From NCBI GenBank assembly GCA_937981575.1, contig CALJNR010000073.1, positions 1 to 64,000 on the forward strand: 64,000 bases of DNA, written 5' to 3'. How positions within the stretch are numbered: position 1 is the first letter of the stretch; every line of letters starts with the position of its first letter. A program made the translations under genes and the position numbers. This DNA is from an uncultured Clostridia bacterium. Lineage in GTDB: Bacteria; Bacillota; Clostridia; Lachnospirales; Cellulosilyticaceae. Shown piece by piece: positions 8,720 through 16,316 of this stretch. The notes beneath the pieces are model-generated. The model was not told where the DNA came from, did not search any database, and was given only the letters and a program-made list of their open reading frames with translations.

Positions 8720-9148
8720 TTAGTTTTCGATTTTAGATATTCTGTTAATATGTCTTTCATCATTTGAAAATGGTGTAGATAAGAAAGTATCAACAACCAT
8801 TATTGCATGTGATGGACCAATAATACGTCCGCCTAGAGCAAGTATATTGGCATCATTATGAAGGCGTGTAGCTTCAGCTGAGAAAACATCATGGCAAAGC
8901 GCGCATCTTATGCCAGGAACTTTGTTTGCAGCAATGGATATGCCAATGCCGGTCCCGCATATTAAAATACCTTGAGTATATTCACCACTTAGAACTGCAT
9001 TTGTAACAGCTTTGGCATAGTCAGGGTAATCTACAGCATCAGGACTGTAGCAGCCAAAATCTTTAAATGCAACATTTTTTGATTTTAAGTGTGCAATAAT
9101 TTCCTGTTTAAGTGCAAAACCACCATGGTCGCTTGCAATTGCTATCAT
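8720..9148 (-). CDS. rpiB: ribose-5-phosphate isomerase B
   Basis: A 142-residue RpiB/LacAB-family isomerase, SD GGAGGATAAAAA before ATG. It interconverts ribose 5-phosphate and ribulose 5-phosphate. IASDHGGFALK at the N-terminus, the active-site Cys in GILICGTGIGISIAANK and the HNDANILALGGR region are diagnostic. A sigma-A promoter lies directly upstream (9167-9195), so rpiB is probably the first gene of the rpiB-upp-comEB-wecA message. Confidence 0.96.
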   Translation of the reverse strand: MIAIASDHGGFALKQEIIAHLKSKNVAFKDFGCYSPDAVDYPDYAKAVTNAVLSGEYTQGILICGTGIGISIAANKVPGIRCALCHDVFSAEATRLHNDANILALGGRIIGPSHAIMVVDTFLSTPFSNDERHINRISKIEN

Positions 9149-9166
9149 TTTTTATCCTCCAGTTAT

Positions 9167-9195
9167 ATTATAGTATAATTTGACAGTATTGTAAC
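9167..9195 (-). promoter_or_regulatory. sigma-A promoter for rpiB-upp-comEB-wecA
   Basis: On the minus strand: -35 GTTACA (9190-9195), a 17-base spacer, -10 TATAAT (9167-9172), about 12 bases upstream of the rpiB SD. Confidence 0.65.
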
Positions 9196-9257
9196 TATAT
9201 ATATTTTGTTTTATATCAAAGCTTCAAGGAAATAGAAATGTTGTTACCTTGAACACT

Positions 9258-9698
9258 TTAAGTTTTTAAATAAAGTTTGTTTAAAAGTGCTTCGATCTGC
9301 AGCATGCATGCTCTGTAGGTTTCCAAAGACCCCCCAAAAGGATCGATGATATCACTGCCTTCACCAACATATTCAAACAAAGTATAGACACTTAGAGAAA
9401 ACTCAGGATAAAGACGAACTATAGCATCTTTATGCGCCCTTGTCATAGTCAGAATAAGTGTATCTGAATCAGCCAGTTTTGGAGAAAAAAGGGTAGAATA
9501 ATGTGAAGAAGCATCAATATTTTTTTCTTTTAGCAGGGCTTTAGCATGATTAGATATGGGCATTTTGGAATAAGCATTTATTCCGCTTGAGATGATCTCA
9601 AAGGACTCTTTTTTTTCTTGAGGTATAAGGTGCTTAAATAAATATTCTGCCATAGGACTGCGGCAAGTATTGCCTGTGCAGACAAATATGATTTTCAC
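9258..9698 (-). CDS. ywlE: low-molecular-weight protein-tyrosine/arginine phosphatase (YwlE/Wzb family)
   Basis: 146 residues from GTG (starting MKIIFVCTGNTCRSPMAEYLF); GGAGG is 7 bases before this GTG but only 1 base before the upstream ATG. The P-loop CTGNTCRS near the N-terminus and the general-acid loop DPFGGS (DP motif) are the LMW-PTP active site. In Bacillus the family member YwlE is a protein-arginine phosphatase, in which a Thr after the first Cys-x-Gly-Asn is characteristic; Thr is present here. It is linked with tsaC and rpiB as in Bacillus and Clostridium. Confidence 0.9.
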   Translation of the reverse strand: MKIIFVCTGNTCRSPMAEYLFKHLIPQEKKESFEIISSGINAYSKMPISNHAKALLKEKNIDASSHYSTLFSPKLADSDTLILTMTRAHKDAIVRLYPEFSLSVYTLFEYVGEGSDIIDPFGGSLETYRACMLQIEALLNKLYLKT

Positions 9699-9757
9699 TG
9701 GCATACCTCCATCTAACATCATATTTTAATATACATTAATAAGTCAGCTGACAGCTT

Positions 9758-10792
9758 TTAAATAGAGATAATATTATAAGAGGCTGACTTTTCAAGACGA
9801 TTCATAATAGCTGCCCCAATTTCATTTGTTGGAAAAGCTAAAGTATATACGATATCCATATGCGCATCATCAAACCTTCTAAGGTCTTCAAATAAACGGT
9901 TTGCAATTGTGTTAAGATTGCTAAGTGTTCCGCCGCTAAGAACAAGATCCGCATGCATTAAATGTTTAGTTTCATCAGTCGCAAGTACGCCAACGCGCCG
10001 CCCAAGATTTTGCTGCTCTTTGACAAGTTCATTGATTTTCATTGCAGCCCGCTTGGGGTCGCCTTTAACAATAAAAACGGATGCATTAGGGGCATAGTGG
10101 GTATATTTCATTCCAGGTGCCTTAGGCAGGAGATCACCGGATAACCCTTGATAAATAGCCGGGTCAATTTCAAGTCTGCCTAATACTTTTTTGAGCATTT
10201 CATAAGTAATGCCGCCAGGTCTAAGTATAACAGGAAGTGAAGAGGTAATATCAAGTACTGTAGACTCTACGCCAAATTCGCAGCTGCCGCCGTCTATAAT
10301 GGATTCGATTTTGCCATTTAAATCTTCTATAACCCTCTTAGCAGTTGTTGGACTTGGCTTACCAGAAGTATTGGCACTGGGCGCAGCAAGCGGAAGGCCG
10401 GATAAAGTGATAAGCTGTCTCATAATAGGATGAGAGGGAAATCTGACAGCAACAGTATCAAGTCCGCCTGTTACTTCTTTAGGCACAATAGGGGAGGCTT
10501 TAAACACCAATGTGAGCGGCCCAGGCCAGAAATGCTCTATCAGAAGTTTCGCTGTTTGCGGAATATTTTCTACCAGCGGAGTCAGCATATCTAAATTTGC
10601 GATATGTACAATAAGAGGGTTATCACTTGGACGCCCTTTTGCCTTGAATATTTTGGCCACGGCTGAAGGATCCAGTGCATTCGCACAAAGACCGTAGACG
10701 GTTTCAGTAGGAGATGCCACAAGTCCGCCGGCCTTTAAAATATCTGCGGCACTCTTTAAGTCGTCAAAATCAGAAATAAGTACTGTTTTCAT
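9758..10792 (-). CDS. L-threonylcarbamoyladenylate synthase, Sua5 type
   Basis: 344 residues, the long (Sua5) form: YrdC domain about 1-205 plus a C-terminal Sua5 domain. It makes threonylcarbamoyl-AMP from Thr, bicarbonate and ATP for the t6A37 modification of ANN-decoding tRNAs. Seen: GGLVASPTETVYGLCANA, KGRPSDNPLIVHI, FWPGPLTLVF, APSANTSGKPSPT, and the linker PGMKYTHYAP that closes the active site. SD AGGAG is 6 bases before ATG. It heads the tsaC-ywlE pair. The family is also called ywlC in Bacillus. Confidence 0.95.
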   Translation of the reverse strand: MKTVLISDFDDLKSAADILKAGGLVASPTETVYGLCANALDPSAVAKIFKAKGRPSDNPLIVHIANLDMLTPLVENIPQTAKLLIEHFWPGPLTLVFKASPIVPKEVTGGLDTVAVRFPSHPIMRQLITLSGLPLAAPSANTSGKPSPTTAKRVIEDLNGKIESIIDGGSCEFGVESTVLDITSSLPVILRPGGITYEMLKKVLGRLEIDPAIYQGLSGDLLPKAPGMKYTHYAPNASVFIVKGDPKRAAMKINELVKEQQNLGRRVGVLATDETKHLMHADLVLSGGTLSNLNTIANRLFEDLRRFDDAHMDIVYTLAFPTNEIGAAIMNRLEKSASYNIISI

Positions 10793-10889
10793 TTAATACT
10801 CCTATTGTATGCTAAGGTATCAATCTGACATATAGTATAACACAAAAGAGAACTAAAAATAACAAAAAAAGCTAAATTTTGTTCAAAGA

Positions 10890-10919
10890 AAAGGATGCAG
10901 CTTCTTGGCCGCATCCTTA
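10890..10919 (-). terminator. terminator after the USP gene
   Basis: Minus strand: AAGGATGC pairs with GCATCCTT around a 12-base loop, then TTTCTTTG. It begins 5 bases past the USP stop. Confidence 0.8.
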
Positions 10920-10923
10920 TGTA

Positions 10924-11328
10924 TTAAGCTTCTTGAAATTTGTAATCTTCTCTTGAAAGTACAGATAGATTAATATCAGGCAGGTATGAAAGCAGCTGAT
11001 CAAAGATGTTAGTCTGACTATGAGGCTCAGTGTCTCTTGCTACTCCAAGCACTAAATGTGTTATTTTGTTTTCTATAATAAATTCTCTGATCGTTTGAAT
11101 AATGTCACTGCTGCACAGAAAATGCACTTCTCCGCCAAGTTCAGAGCCATACCCGAACAGATCTTCAAGTAAGGCACTGCTTTCAGGGTGATCAAAAATA
11201 GTTTCGCCTTTTCGGACATGCAGAATATTAAGAGGTGCATTTAGTTTTTCAGCAATATTAAACCCCTCAGAGATCAGACGGCGGCTGTTTTCTTGAATGG
11301 TAATGCAAACCAAAACTTTTTCGTTCAT
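10924..11328 (-). CDS. universal stress protein-like (USP / KdpD-type) domain protein
   Basis: 134 residues, SD GGAGGGAA. The N-terminus VLVCITIQENSRRLISEGFNIAEKL and the strand LNILHVRKGE resemble the USP alpha/beta fold found in UspA and the KdpD sensor. The C-terminal HLVLGVARD stands where the ATP-binding G-x2-G-x9-G(S/T) motif would be, but that motif is incomplete, so ATP binding is doubtful. Extended -10 TGGTATAAT lies upstream near 11370. It is a single-gene unit bounded by terminators. Confidence 0.7.
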   Translation of the reverse strand: MNEKVLVCITIQENSRRLISEGFNIAEKLNAPLNILHVRKGETIFDHPESSALLEDLFGYGSELGGEVHFLCSSDIIQTIREFIIENKITHLVLGVARDTEPHSQTNIFDQLLSYLPDINLSVLSREDYKFQEA

Positions 11329-11444
11329 ATATTCCCTCCTTATCGGGTTATACTACTTTCTTATTATACCATACATTGTGCGTATAGATATGAATAAAAA
11401 GTAAATAAATAATAAGTTATAGCTTCTGTACTTATTAGAGAAAA

Positions 11445-11492
11445 GACATGGCAATCTGCAGAAGTTTATGATGCTTCAGCAGGTGCCATGTC
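11445..11492 (-). terminator. long terminator hairpin after the orphan gene
   Basis: Two coaxial stems: outer GACATGGCA with TGCCATGTC, inner CTGCAGAAG with CTTCAGCAG (mismatch in the middle). On the minus strand it is followed by TTTTCTC. It closes the glgP-orphan transcription unit. Confidence 0.75.
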
Positions 11493-11548
11493 TAATTTAT
11501 TTAATATCATATGCAGGTCCGCTCAGCCTGCTTTAGAAAAATTGTTAT

Positions 11549-12019
11549 TTAAAGCGGATTGCCGATCATAGGAGGGGTGTGACACAGTGTATAAACAAAT
11601 TTACGCATACGCCTTTTATATAATTCATTAAGGAGGAGAGGACGAATCAATAAATCCAGAGCGCCGCGCCTAGTGTATCTGAAGTTATCTGCCTGGTCAA
11701 ATTCTCTAAATGTATTTGGAGCATCATCCTTTATCTCCATATAAATGATGTCAACGATATGATCAATGGTTGCACTAGATGGATACCCGTCGTAAATACA
11801 ACTGAAAGCATAGTCCTCGGAATTAAGATATCTGTCAATATAGTAATGAAGCTTTTGGCAAAAAGGGGGGTAGTTCTTCATTAGAAAATGACTTTCGAGT
11901 TCATCATATTGTGCTTGTAGTATAAGCTGAGAAGTCAAAATATCAGCCGGATTAGGGAATGCATTTGGGCGGTCATAGCTGGGAGTTAACTTTTTGATGT
12001 CGCTGCAATTATTCTCCAA
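11549..12019 (-). CDS. hypothetical protein, downstream of glycogen phosphorylase
   Basis: I do not recognise this 156-residue protein. I start it at TTG 12019, 8 bases after AGGAGG, because the GTG at 12028 overlaps the SD. It has no signal peptide or membrane segment. It is rich in Tyr, Asp and Leu, looks mostly helical, and ends in a basic patch (YKRRMRKFVYTLCHTP). A short RYTRRGALDLLIRPLLLNELYKRR region is the most conserved-looking part. It follows glgP on the same strand by 64 bases and shares its terminator, so co-expression with glycogen breakdown is likely. Function unknown. Confidence 0.75.
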   Translation of the reverse strand: MENNCSDIKKLTPSYDRPNAFPNPADILTSQLILQAQYDELESHFLMKNYPPFCQKLHYYIDRYLNSEDYAFSCIYDGYPSSATIDHIVDIIYMEIKDDAPNTFREFDQADNFRYTRRGALDLLIRPLLLNELYKRRMRKFVYTLCHTPPMIGNPL

Positions 12020-12083
12020 GGGTAGCACCTCCTCGAGAAGGAATAATATACTACCATTATATTACATAAGTGCCAATGTGTTA

Positions 12084-14549
12084 CTATTTTCTGAGGAGCT
12101 TTAAGTGTTCTAATTTCCAAATTTCATTGGCATATTGCAAAATAGTACGATCAGAACTAAATTTACCTGAACATGCCGTATTAGTAATAGCCATTTTTGT
12201 CCAATGATCCTGATTTAAATAAGCTGCATCTATTCTTTTTTGCGTTTCATGATAAGCTCTTAAATCTTTGAGAATAAAATAAGGATCTGCCAAGTTATCG
12301 CCTGCTCTATTAAGAAGTGACTCGTACAGCTCTCTGAAGAGATCAGGAGAAGATGGTTCTAGTGTACCGTTGATAAGCTGCTTGAGTGCCCTTCGGATTG
12401 CTGCATCATTATTATAGATATCCCATGGATTATACGCCCCAGATTGGTACAGGCCTAGAACCTCCTCATGAGTAAGACCGAAAATAAAGATGTTTTCTTC
12501 TCCTACTTCTTCAAAGATCTCTATATTGGCACCATCTAAAGTACCTATTGTCAGGGCACCATTCAACATAAGCTTCATATTACTAGTGCCCGAAGCTTCT
12601 TTGCTTGCAGTTGAAATCTGTTCGCTTACATTGGCAGCAGGAATAATAAGCTCTGCTCCTGACACATTATAATTTTCGATGAAGATAACTGTTAAATACT
12701 GTTTAGTTAAAGGATCATTATTTACAAGCTCTGCAACAGAGTTAATCAGTTTAATAATCAGCTTAGCCCTTGTATAACCAGGGGCAGCCTTAGCCCCAAA
12801 AATAAAGGTTCTGGGAACATAGTTTCCATTTGGGTTATCTTTAATTTCATTATAAAGCATTAAGATATTAAGCACATTCATAAACTGACGTTTATATTCA
12901 TGAAGACGCTTGATTTGAACGTCAAAAATGGAATGAGGATTGATTGTAAGTCCTTGATGATTTTTAACAAAATCAGCAAGCTTTATTTTATTTTGAAACT
13001 TAATATCACTGTACTCTTTAGCAAAACCCTTATCTTCAGCATAAGGAATAAGCTTTCTAAGTTCCATTAAGTCTGTATTCCATTTATCGCCTATCGCATT
13101 TGTAATGAGTTTTGCAAGACTTGGGTTTGAGTGAGTCAGCCAGCGTCTTTGGGTAATTCCGTTGGTTTTATTATTGAATTTCTCAGGATAAATGCGATAA
13201 AAGTTCTTAAGCACACTGTTTTTTAGAATTTCTGTATGAACAGCTGCAACGCCATTGACAGAGAAACTTCCTACTATAGCAAGATAAGCCATTTTAATTT
13301 GTCCGTCAGAAATAATACTCATATCATGAATGAGATTTTCTGATAAGTGATGTTTATCGCGCAGTTCGATGCAAAAACGTCTGTTAATTTCCTCAATAAT
13401 TTGATAAATACGAGGTAAAAGCTTAGTAAACAGGTCAGTAGGCCATGCTTCCAGTGCTTCGATCATAATAGTATGATTGGTGTAGGCACAGGTTCTAGAG
13501 GTAATATCAAAAGCTTCTTCCCAGCCTAATTTTTCTTCATCGAGTAAAATCCTCATAAGCTCTGCTACGGCAATGGCAGGATGTGTATCATTCATTTGGA
13601 AGACAACTTTTTCAGGCAGCAAATAGATATTATTATAGGACTTTTTAAATTTCTGGATAGCCAGCTGGATAGTTGCTGATACAAAGAAGTACTGCTGTTT
13701 TAGGCGCAGTTCCTTGCCTTGATAGTGGTTATCATTGGGGTAGAGTACTTCAACCAGTGTTTTAGCCAAAGTCTGCTGTTCAACAGCTTTTTGATAGGCC
13801 CCTTGATCAAAGAAACGAAGAATAAATTTTTGTGGCGCCTCAGCATCCCATAATCTAAGTGCATTTACAAAACCATTTTTATAGCCTAATACAGGCATGT
13901 CATAGGGAATAGCTAGTACAGATTCATAATCCTGCTGAATAAAGTGGGTTCTTCCATGCTCATCCTGATATGAAGATACTGTGCCGCCAAAACGAACTTC
14001 TTGAGCGCTGTCTGTACGTTTTACTTCCCATGGATTGCCGTTTCTAAGCCAGTCATCAGGAAGTTCAACTTGATAGCCATTTTCAATCTGCTGTTTGAAG
14101 ATTCCATAGTTATAACGGATACCACAGCCATGGGCAGGGTAGGATAAGGTGGATAAAGAGTCCATAAAGCAAGCGGCAAGACGGCCAAGGCCCCCATTAC
14201 CAAGGCCGGGATCAGGCTCTTGATCTTCTATTTCACCTAAATTGATATCAATATTAAGTTCGTCCAGAACGTCTTTAGCCTGCTCTAAAATGCCCATATT
14301 GACAAGATTGTTGCCCAAAGCACGGCCTACTAAAAACTCCATTGACAGGTAATAAAGGATTTTAGGCGCTGATTGATTGTATGATCTTTGAGTAAGAATC
14401 CAGTTATCTGTAATAATATCTCGAACAGCATAAGCTACAGCTTGATAAAGCTCCTGGGTAGAAGCTTCCTCGAGGGATTTACGTGAAAAGTTTCGGACAT
14501 GATCAAGAATTTCTTCTTTAAATTTTTCCTTATTAAATGCATACGCCAT
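12084..14549 (-). CDS. glgP: glycogen/starch/maltodextrin phosphorylase
   Basis: 821 residues, typical of the GT35 family. It releases glucose 1-phosphate from alpha-1,4-glucans using phosphate and PLP. Seen: EDQEPDPGLGNGGLGRLAACF near residue 110, the substrate region QMNDTHPAIAVAELMR, and the PLP-lysine motif EASGTSNMKLMLNGALTIG (about residue 650). SD GGAGGTATATTC before ATG. No other glycogen genes are adjacent, so it may act on stored glycogen or imported dextrins. The orphan gene at 11549 follows in the same unit. Confidence 0.97.
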   Translation of the reverse strand: MAYAFNKEKFKEEILDHVRNFSRKSLEEASTQELYQAVAYAVRDIITDNWILTQRSYNQSAPKILYYLSMEFLVGRALGNNLVNMGILEQAKDVLDELNIDINLGEIEDQEPDPGLGNGGLGRLAACFMDSLSTLSYPAHGCGIRYNYGIFKQQIENGYQVELPDDWLRNGNPWEVKRTDSAQEVRFGGTVSSYQDEHGRTHFIQQDYESVLAIPYDMPVLGYKNGFVNALRLWDAEAPQKFILRFFDQGAYQKAVEQQTLAKTLVEVLYPNDNHYQGKELRLKQQYFFVSATIQLAIQKFKKSYNNIYLLPEKVVFQMNDTHPAIAVAELMRILLDEEKLGWEEAFDITSRTCAYTNHTIMIEALEAWPTDLFTKLLPRIYQIIEEINRRFCIELRDKHHLSENLIHDMSIISDGQIKMAYLAIVGSFSVNGVAAVHTEILKNSVLKNFYRIYPEKFNNKTNGITQRRWLTHSNPSLAKLITNAIGDKWNTDLMELRKLIPYAEDKGFAKEYSDIKFQNKIKLADFVKNHQGLTINPHSIFDVQIKRLHEYKRQFMNVLNILMLYNEIKDNPNGNYVPRTFIFGAKAAPGYTRAKLIIKLINSVAELVNNDPLTKQYLTVIFIENYNVSGAELIIPAANVSEQISTASKEASGTSNMKLMLNGALTIGTLDGANIEIFEEVGEENIFIFGLTHEEVLGLYQSGAYNPWDIYNNDAAIRRALKQLINGTLEPSSPDLFRELYESLLNRAGDNLADPYFILKDLRAYHETQKRIDAAYLNQDHWTKMAITNTACSGKFSSDRTILQYANEIWKLEHLKLLRK

Positions 14550-14801
14550 GAATATACCTCCGATAATATACGATAAATTAAGTATTTAAAATTTTATTTA
14601 TAATTTATGAAAAGAAAAAGAGTTAAAATACATTATACAATAAAATGATTAACAATATACAGTATTTTAAACGATATTTTTAAAAATAAAAAATATTTTT
14701 TTTTAAGAGTTTATTAAATAGAAGTTAAATTCTGTAGAAGACTTTATCTGCTAAATAGATATTTAATAAACTTTTATAAATCTCTATCATGTTAAGAACT
14801 T
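14550..14801. other. AT-rich gene-free stretch with a 13-bp inverted repeat
   Basis: About 250 bases, extremely A/T-rich. It holds a perfect 13-bp inverted repeat, AGTTTATTAAATA at 14708-14720 and its complement at 14760-14772, enclosing 39 bases. It must hold the glgP promoter (a TATAAT lies near 14634 on the minus strand, without a convincing -35) and any apeB terminator. No ORF of note. Confidence 0.5.
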
Positions 14802-16094
14802 TTATTGAAGACTGAAAAAAGCTTTCATTGCATCACAGGTATAAAGAAAATCTTCTTTGGCCATAAGCTCTCTGGCTGAATGCATGCTTAAAATAGGTGT
14901 CCCAATATCTACACAGCGAATAGCTAAATGGGATGCAGCTACAGGACCAATCGTTGAGCCGCCTTTTTCATCAGATCGGTTAACAAAAACTTGATAAGGA
15001 ATTTGATGCATTTTACAAAGTGCTGCAAAGACCGCAAAGGAGGAGCTGTCGGTTGTATAACTAAAGTTAGCACTTACTTTAATGGCAGGTCCTTTTCCGG
15101 GAAGCACTTTATGACTCGGATCAAACTTTTCCGGGTAATTAGGATGAATAAGATGAGCCACGTCTGCAGATATCATAAACGATTTTTCAAGAGCTATAAA
15201 AAGTTCTTCGCGGGTTTTCCGAAGACTTAGCATGATTCGTTCAAGCAAATACGATAAGAAAGGTGAATCGGCACCTTGCCTGGTTCGGCTTCCGATTTCT
15301 TCATTGTCGTAGCATACAAATAGAGAAATTCCTTTATCAGATGTGCTGCCTAGAAGGCCTACTAGACTGCTGTAGGTCATGCAAAGATCATCTAATCTTG
15401 GAGCAGAAATAAATTCATTATTTAGGCCCATTTCCATGCTTTTTTCAAAAGGATACAAAAATAAGTCCATATCGAAGATATCTTCAGCTGGAATCTGAGC
15501 TTCCTTGCTGATAAGATCCAGCAGCAAATCACTAGAGAGAGTTTCATCGCAGTAAGAAAGGATAGGAAGAGTATCTTTTTGTTTATTAATGTTTACGCCT
15601 GTATTGATGTCTTTGTTCATGTGTATGGCAAGGTTTGGAATAATAAGAAGCGGGCGGTTTATATTGACTAACTGGCTTTGAGGAGACCGGGGATGAGGCC
15701 CTTTTGAGGTTATACGGCCAGCTAAAGCAAGGGGCCTGTCATACCAAGTACTTAGTATAGGGCCTCCGTATACTTCAGTATTAAGTTTAAGGTAGTTTTC
15801 AAACTGCATCTGAGCTTTAGGCTTAATTCTAAAGCCTGGTACGTCACTATGCGTTCCAACAATTTTAAAACCTTCTTCTACAATATTTGATGAGTCAATG
15901 CGAAAAGCCGCTACAGCTGAATCATTAGTCTGGGTGTAGTATTTGCCGCCAAGTTTTAGTTCCCAGGTTTTTTGGGGGTCTAAATATATATATTCATTTT
16001 CTTCTAATATTTTTATACACATTTTTGCTGTATGAAACATAGTCGGACTGTTATCTATAAAGTTTATTAGTCCGTGTATTAATTCTGCACTCAT
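14802..16094 (-). CDS. apeB: M18 family aspartyl aminopeptidase
   Basis: 430 residues, SD AGGAGG 5 bases before ATG. M18 enzymes are dodecameric di-zinc aminopeptidases preferring acidic N-terminal residues. Metal and catalytic motifs are seen: VGTHSDVPGFRIKPK (metal His and Asp), YDNEEIGSRTRQGADSPFL (catalytic and metal Glu), PRLDDLCMTYS and the C-terminal HSARE with metal His (ILSMHSARELMA). It is cytosolic. A possible promoter TTGACA is at 16175-16180 on the minus strand, divergent from cadA. Confidence 0.95.
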   Translation of the reverse strand: MSAELIHGLINFIDNSPTMFHTAKMCIKILEENEYIYLDPQKTWELKLGGKYYTQTNDSAVAAFRIDSSNIVEEGFKIVGTHSDVPGFRIKPKAQMQFENYLKLNTEVYGGPILSTWYDRPLALAGRITSKGPHPRSPQSQLVNINRPLLIIPNLAIHMNKDINTGVNINKQKDTLPILSYCDETLSSDLLLDLISKEAQIPAEDIFDMDLFLYPFEKSMEMGLNNEFISAPRLDDLCMTYSSLVGLLGSTSDKGISLFVCYDNEEIGSRTRQGADSPFLSYLLERIMLSLRKTREELFIALEKSFMISADVAHLIHPNYPEKFDPSHKVLPGKGPAIKVSANFSYTTDSSSFAVFAALCKMHQIPYQVFVNRSDEKGGSTIGPVAASHLAIRCVDIGTPILSMHSARELMAKEDFLYTCDAMKAFFSLQ

Positions 16095-16221
16095 GATATC
16101 CTCCTAAGAAACGAATTATTTCTTTTGATTATACACTTAAATAAACTTTTTTAGTACGCCTTCCTCATTTATTATGTCAAAAAAAGCTTATTCTATTTGA
16201 GAATATATAAGTTTTTAAAAA

Positions 16222-16245
16222 AACTGTTATTTTAAAATAACAGTT
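16222..16245. repeat. 24-bp perfect palindrome overlapping the cadA -35 box
   Basis: AACTGTTATTTT is followed immediately by its reverse complement. The last two bases are the first two of the TTGACA -35 box. The symmetry and position suggest a protein-binding site rather than an RNA structure, but no regulator is identifiable here. Confidence 0.55.
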
Positions 16246-16272
16246 GACAAAATAAGTAAAGGTACATATTAT
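16244..16272 (+). promoter_or_regulatory. sigma-A promoter of the metal P-ATPase gene
   Basis: -35 TTGACA (16244-16249), 17-base spacer, -10 TATTAT (16267-16272). Transcription should start near 16279, just before the operator. Confidence 0.8.
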
Positions 16273-16282
16273 ATAATTAAAT

Positions 16283-16302
16283 ATATGAACAATCATTCAT
16301 AT
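16283..16302 (+). promoter_or_regulatory. candidate ArsR/SmtB (CadC/CzrA-type) operator
   Basis: Inverted repeat ATATGAA-CAATCA-TTCATAT, close to the TGAA...TTCA sites bound by metal-sensing ArsR-family repressors (established pattern for SmtB, CzrA and CadC). It lies between the predicted start site and the SD GAGGAGGT, a position fit for repression. No ArsR gene is in the window. Confidence 0.65.
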
Positions 16303-16316
16303 GAGGAGGTATTGAT

